A model generated the notes under the pieces. It searched no databases, was not told where the DNA came from, and was given only the letters and a program-made list of their open reading frames with translations. This document shows positions 62,509 through 64,000 of a stretch of DNA of 64,000 nt, in pieces. Location of the stretch: assembly GCA_034003725.1 (NCBI GenBank), contig JAVEYB010000005.1:132831-196830 (forward strand). Reading direction: 5' to 3'. Positions within the stretch are counted from its first letter, which is position 1; each line of letters opens with the position of its first letter. Position numbers and translations under genes: made by a program. Source of the stretch: Candidatus Zixiibacteriota bacterium. GTDB lineage: Bacteria > Zixibacteria > MSB-5A5 > GN15 > FEB-12.

Positions 62509-63156
62509 ATGTTCTCCCCCAACGGCTTCATACGAATCGTGCGGGTATCGGTCGTCTCCGCTGTCTGCCTCGTGGTCGGCGTCACCCTCTCCTGCACGAC
62601 CCAAAGCGTCGAACCCGAAGTGATCGGCGAAGGGACCTATCCTGCCGCTGTCGGCACGCAGTGGATCTACGCCCGCTATGACAGCGTGCGATCGTCACAG
62701 GACACCATTACGATCACGATCACCTCATCGCGCCCGCTCCAAAACGGATGCATGGAACATACCGCACGCTACAAGGCCGGCGACACGCTTCGCGATGACA
62801 CCCTTGTGACCTGCGGCGACACGGCCACCTGGCTCAGCGGCAACGGCTACAACAGCTGGATCACCGAACGGTACGTCTTCCCGCTGACTGTCGGCAACGC
62901 CTGGAGTGCGAGTTTCGAGTACGATTCGGTCTGGGTCAGGCAGAAAAACCTCCTCGCGGTACCGGCCGGAGAGTTCTACAAGACCTATCAACTCGAGCGA
63001 ATCATGTTTTTCCTGAACTACTCGCTTGTCGACCGGATCTGGGTCGCCCCCGGCTACGGCGTCATCCAAAAACATGTCCGTCGCTCCTGGATTGAGCCGG
63101 ATTTCCGTGAGCAAAACGACGTCTGGACGCTGATCGACTATACAATCGCTGAATGA
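62509..63156 (+). CDS. Putative lipoprotein, function unknown
   Basis: 215 residues from ATG 62509; the frame open from 62437 overlaps the previous gene. A lipoprotein signal ends in GVTLSC, so it should be lipid-anchored. The rest is a beta-rich extracellular domain with the repeat-like phrases YPAAVGTQWIYARYDSV and PLTVGNAWSASFEYDSVWV, and a C-terminal APGYGVIQKHVRRSW. I recognise no family beyond this common lipoprotein pattern. Confidence 0.8.
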   Translation: MFSPNGFIRIVRVSVVSAVCLVVGVTLSCTTQSVEPEVIGEGTYPAAVGTQWIYARYDSVRSSQDTITITITSSRPLQNGCMEHTARYKAGDTLRDDTLVTCGDTATWLSGNGYNSWITERYVFPLTVGNAWSASFEYDSVWVRQKNLLAVPAGEFYKTYQLERIMFFLNYSLVDRIWVAPGYGVIQKHVRRSWIEPDFREQNDVWTLIDYTIAE

Positions 63157-63186
63157 GAACGCCTTCTCTGGGCTTTGCACCGGATG

Positions 63187-63215
63187 TTGCGGATCGTCAC
63201 CGATTGACGTACCTT
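63187..63215 (+). promoter_or_regulatory. Promoter of the aldo/keto reductase gene
   Basis: TTGCGG (63187-63192), 17 bases, TACCTT (63210-63215), about 42 bases before the ATG at 63258. Confidence 0.55.
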
Positions 63216-63257
63216 GCCGACAGTGAGCACACATCATCCGACCACGAATGAGGAATC

Positions 63258-64000
63258 ATGAAATACCGTAAGCTCGGCAGGTATAGCATCAAGGTATCCG
63301 AAATCTCGATCGGCGGCTGGTTGACCTACGGTAAGTCGGTCGACCAGGCCCAGACCGCCGCCATAATCCGACGCGCGGTCGATCTCGGCATCAACTTCAT
63401 CGACATCGCCGACATCTACGCCCGAGGCGAGGCCGAACGGGTGATCGGCGCCGCCATCAAAGACATGACCCGCTCCGATCTCGTCATCTCGTCCAAGGTG
63501 TTCTGGCCGATGTCGGAGAACGTCAACGACCGCGGCCTCTCCCGCAAACACATTATCGAGTCGATCGACAAGTCTCTGGCGCGTATCGGCACCGACTACC
63601 TCGACCTCTATTTCTGCCACCGCTTTGACCCGGAGACGGAAATCGAGGAAGTCGTTCGGGCGATGGACCATGTCGTGCGGCAGGGCAAGGTGCTGTACTG
63701 GGGCACCTCGGTGTGGGATGCATCGCACATCAGAGTTGCGGTCGCCGAGGCCGAGAAGATCAACGGGTATATCCCGGCGGTGGAGCAGCCGCGTTACAAT
63801 ATGATCGACCGCCACATCGAAACCGAGATCCTGCCCATCTGCCAGAAACACGGACTGGGCCTGGTCGTCTGGTCGCCGCTCGCACAGGGACTGCTCACTG
63901 GCAAGTACAACAAGGCGCTGCCGAAAGGCACGCGCGGCGCCGAGACCGACTGGTTGAAAAGCGACCTGACCGAGGGCAATCTCGAAAAAGTGAAAGCCCT
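63258..64000 (+). CDS. Aldo/keto reductase, C-terminus cut by window edge
   Basis: ATG 63258 with AGGA upstream; the frame is open to the end of the window (247 codons), so the C-terminus is missing. My translation begins MKYRKLGRYSIKVSEISIGG. The AKR catalytic residues are present: the Asp and Tyr of FIDIADIYARGEAE, the Lys of SSKVFWP and the His of YLDLYFCHRFDPET. Later segments such as GKVLYWGTSVWDASHI and VVWSPLAQGLLTGKY match the Kv-beta/YghZ-like branch. NADPH-dependent reduction of an unknown carbonyl is expected. Confidence 0.95.
   Translation, partial: MKYRKLGRYSIKVSEISIGGWLTYGKSVDQAQTAAIIRRAVDLGINFIDIADIYARGEAERVIGAAIKDMTRSDLVISSKVFWPMSENVNDRGLSRKHIIESIDKSLARIGTDYLDLYFCHRFDPETEIEEVVRAMDHVVRQGKVLYWGTSVWDASHIRVAVAEAEKINGYIPAVEQPRYNMIDRHIETEILPICQKHGLGLVVWSPLAQGLLTGKYNKALPKGTRGAETDWLKSDLTEGNLEKVKA

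Overview
The window is about 64 kb of GC-rich bacterial chromosome, with roughly 63 protein genes packed on both strands, no rRNA, tRNA or CRISPR, and no recognisable insertion sequence or phage. The cell is clearly diderm and makes LPS: there are Kdo genes (kdsA, kdsC, kdsD), LptC, LolC/LolD, an OmpA-type porin and several outer-membrane barrels. It also carries genes better known from Firmicutes (mcsA, mcsB, clpC) and RqcH. This mix, the fused B12/radical SAM-DUF2344 protein and the many small secreted paralogues suggest an uncultured lineage of the FCB or Zixibacteria-like type; that placement is inference and no marker here proves it.

Layout. 1-1168: a Mn/Zn ABC transporter binding protein and its DtxR/MntR regulator, with a perfect operator palindrome. 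1531-12834: an endonuclease V homologue with altered metal ligands, an M20 amidohydrolase, a secreted beta-propeller, YbbR, TsaD, radical SAM, RsmB, a PASTA protein and an alpha/beta hydrolase. 13090-19444: the translation/secretion cluster ffh-rpsP-rimM-trmD-rplS, interrupted by two Cys-rich paralogues and an antisense RsmD-like gene, then rnhB-yraN. 19523-29380: ispG, a cytochrome c lipoprotein, a DUF2231-like membrane protein, a TetR gene beside a decayed outer-membrane gene, RqcH, two Nudix proteins, a molbindin-like protein, methylglyoxal synthase and fumarase. 29479-35707: an operon of a Ste24-like M48 protease and two M1-type peptidases, one with its zinc site destroyed. 35874-38323: two tandem secreted barrel paralogues. 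38410-45143: rpmA, then lolC-lolD-mcsA-mcsB-clpC. 45247-50658: a frameshifted small secreted calcium-motif protein, lysS, coaD, a PilM-like/ComEA pair, a MobA-like protein and LptC. 50998-64000: a TIGR04076 protein, an OmpA with thrombospondin type 3 repeats, kdsA-kdsC-kdsD, two paralogous polytopic membrane proteins plus a PDZ protein, a type III polyketide synthase, a cupin, a TPR protein, a DUF5946-like protein, a lipoprotein and a partial aldo/keto reductase.

Two themes stand out. First, one promoter architecture recurs throughout: a -35 starting TTG, most often TTGCC, then 16-18 bases and a -10 of the TATATT type. At four genes the -10 ends only 6-7 bases before the ATG, which predicts leaderless mRNAs. 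Second, several proteins are clear family members that have lost key active-site residues (endonuclease V, one M1 peptidase, the MobA-like protein, the RsmD-like protein), usually in otherwise intact genes, so they may be pseudoenzymes rather than decaying genes.
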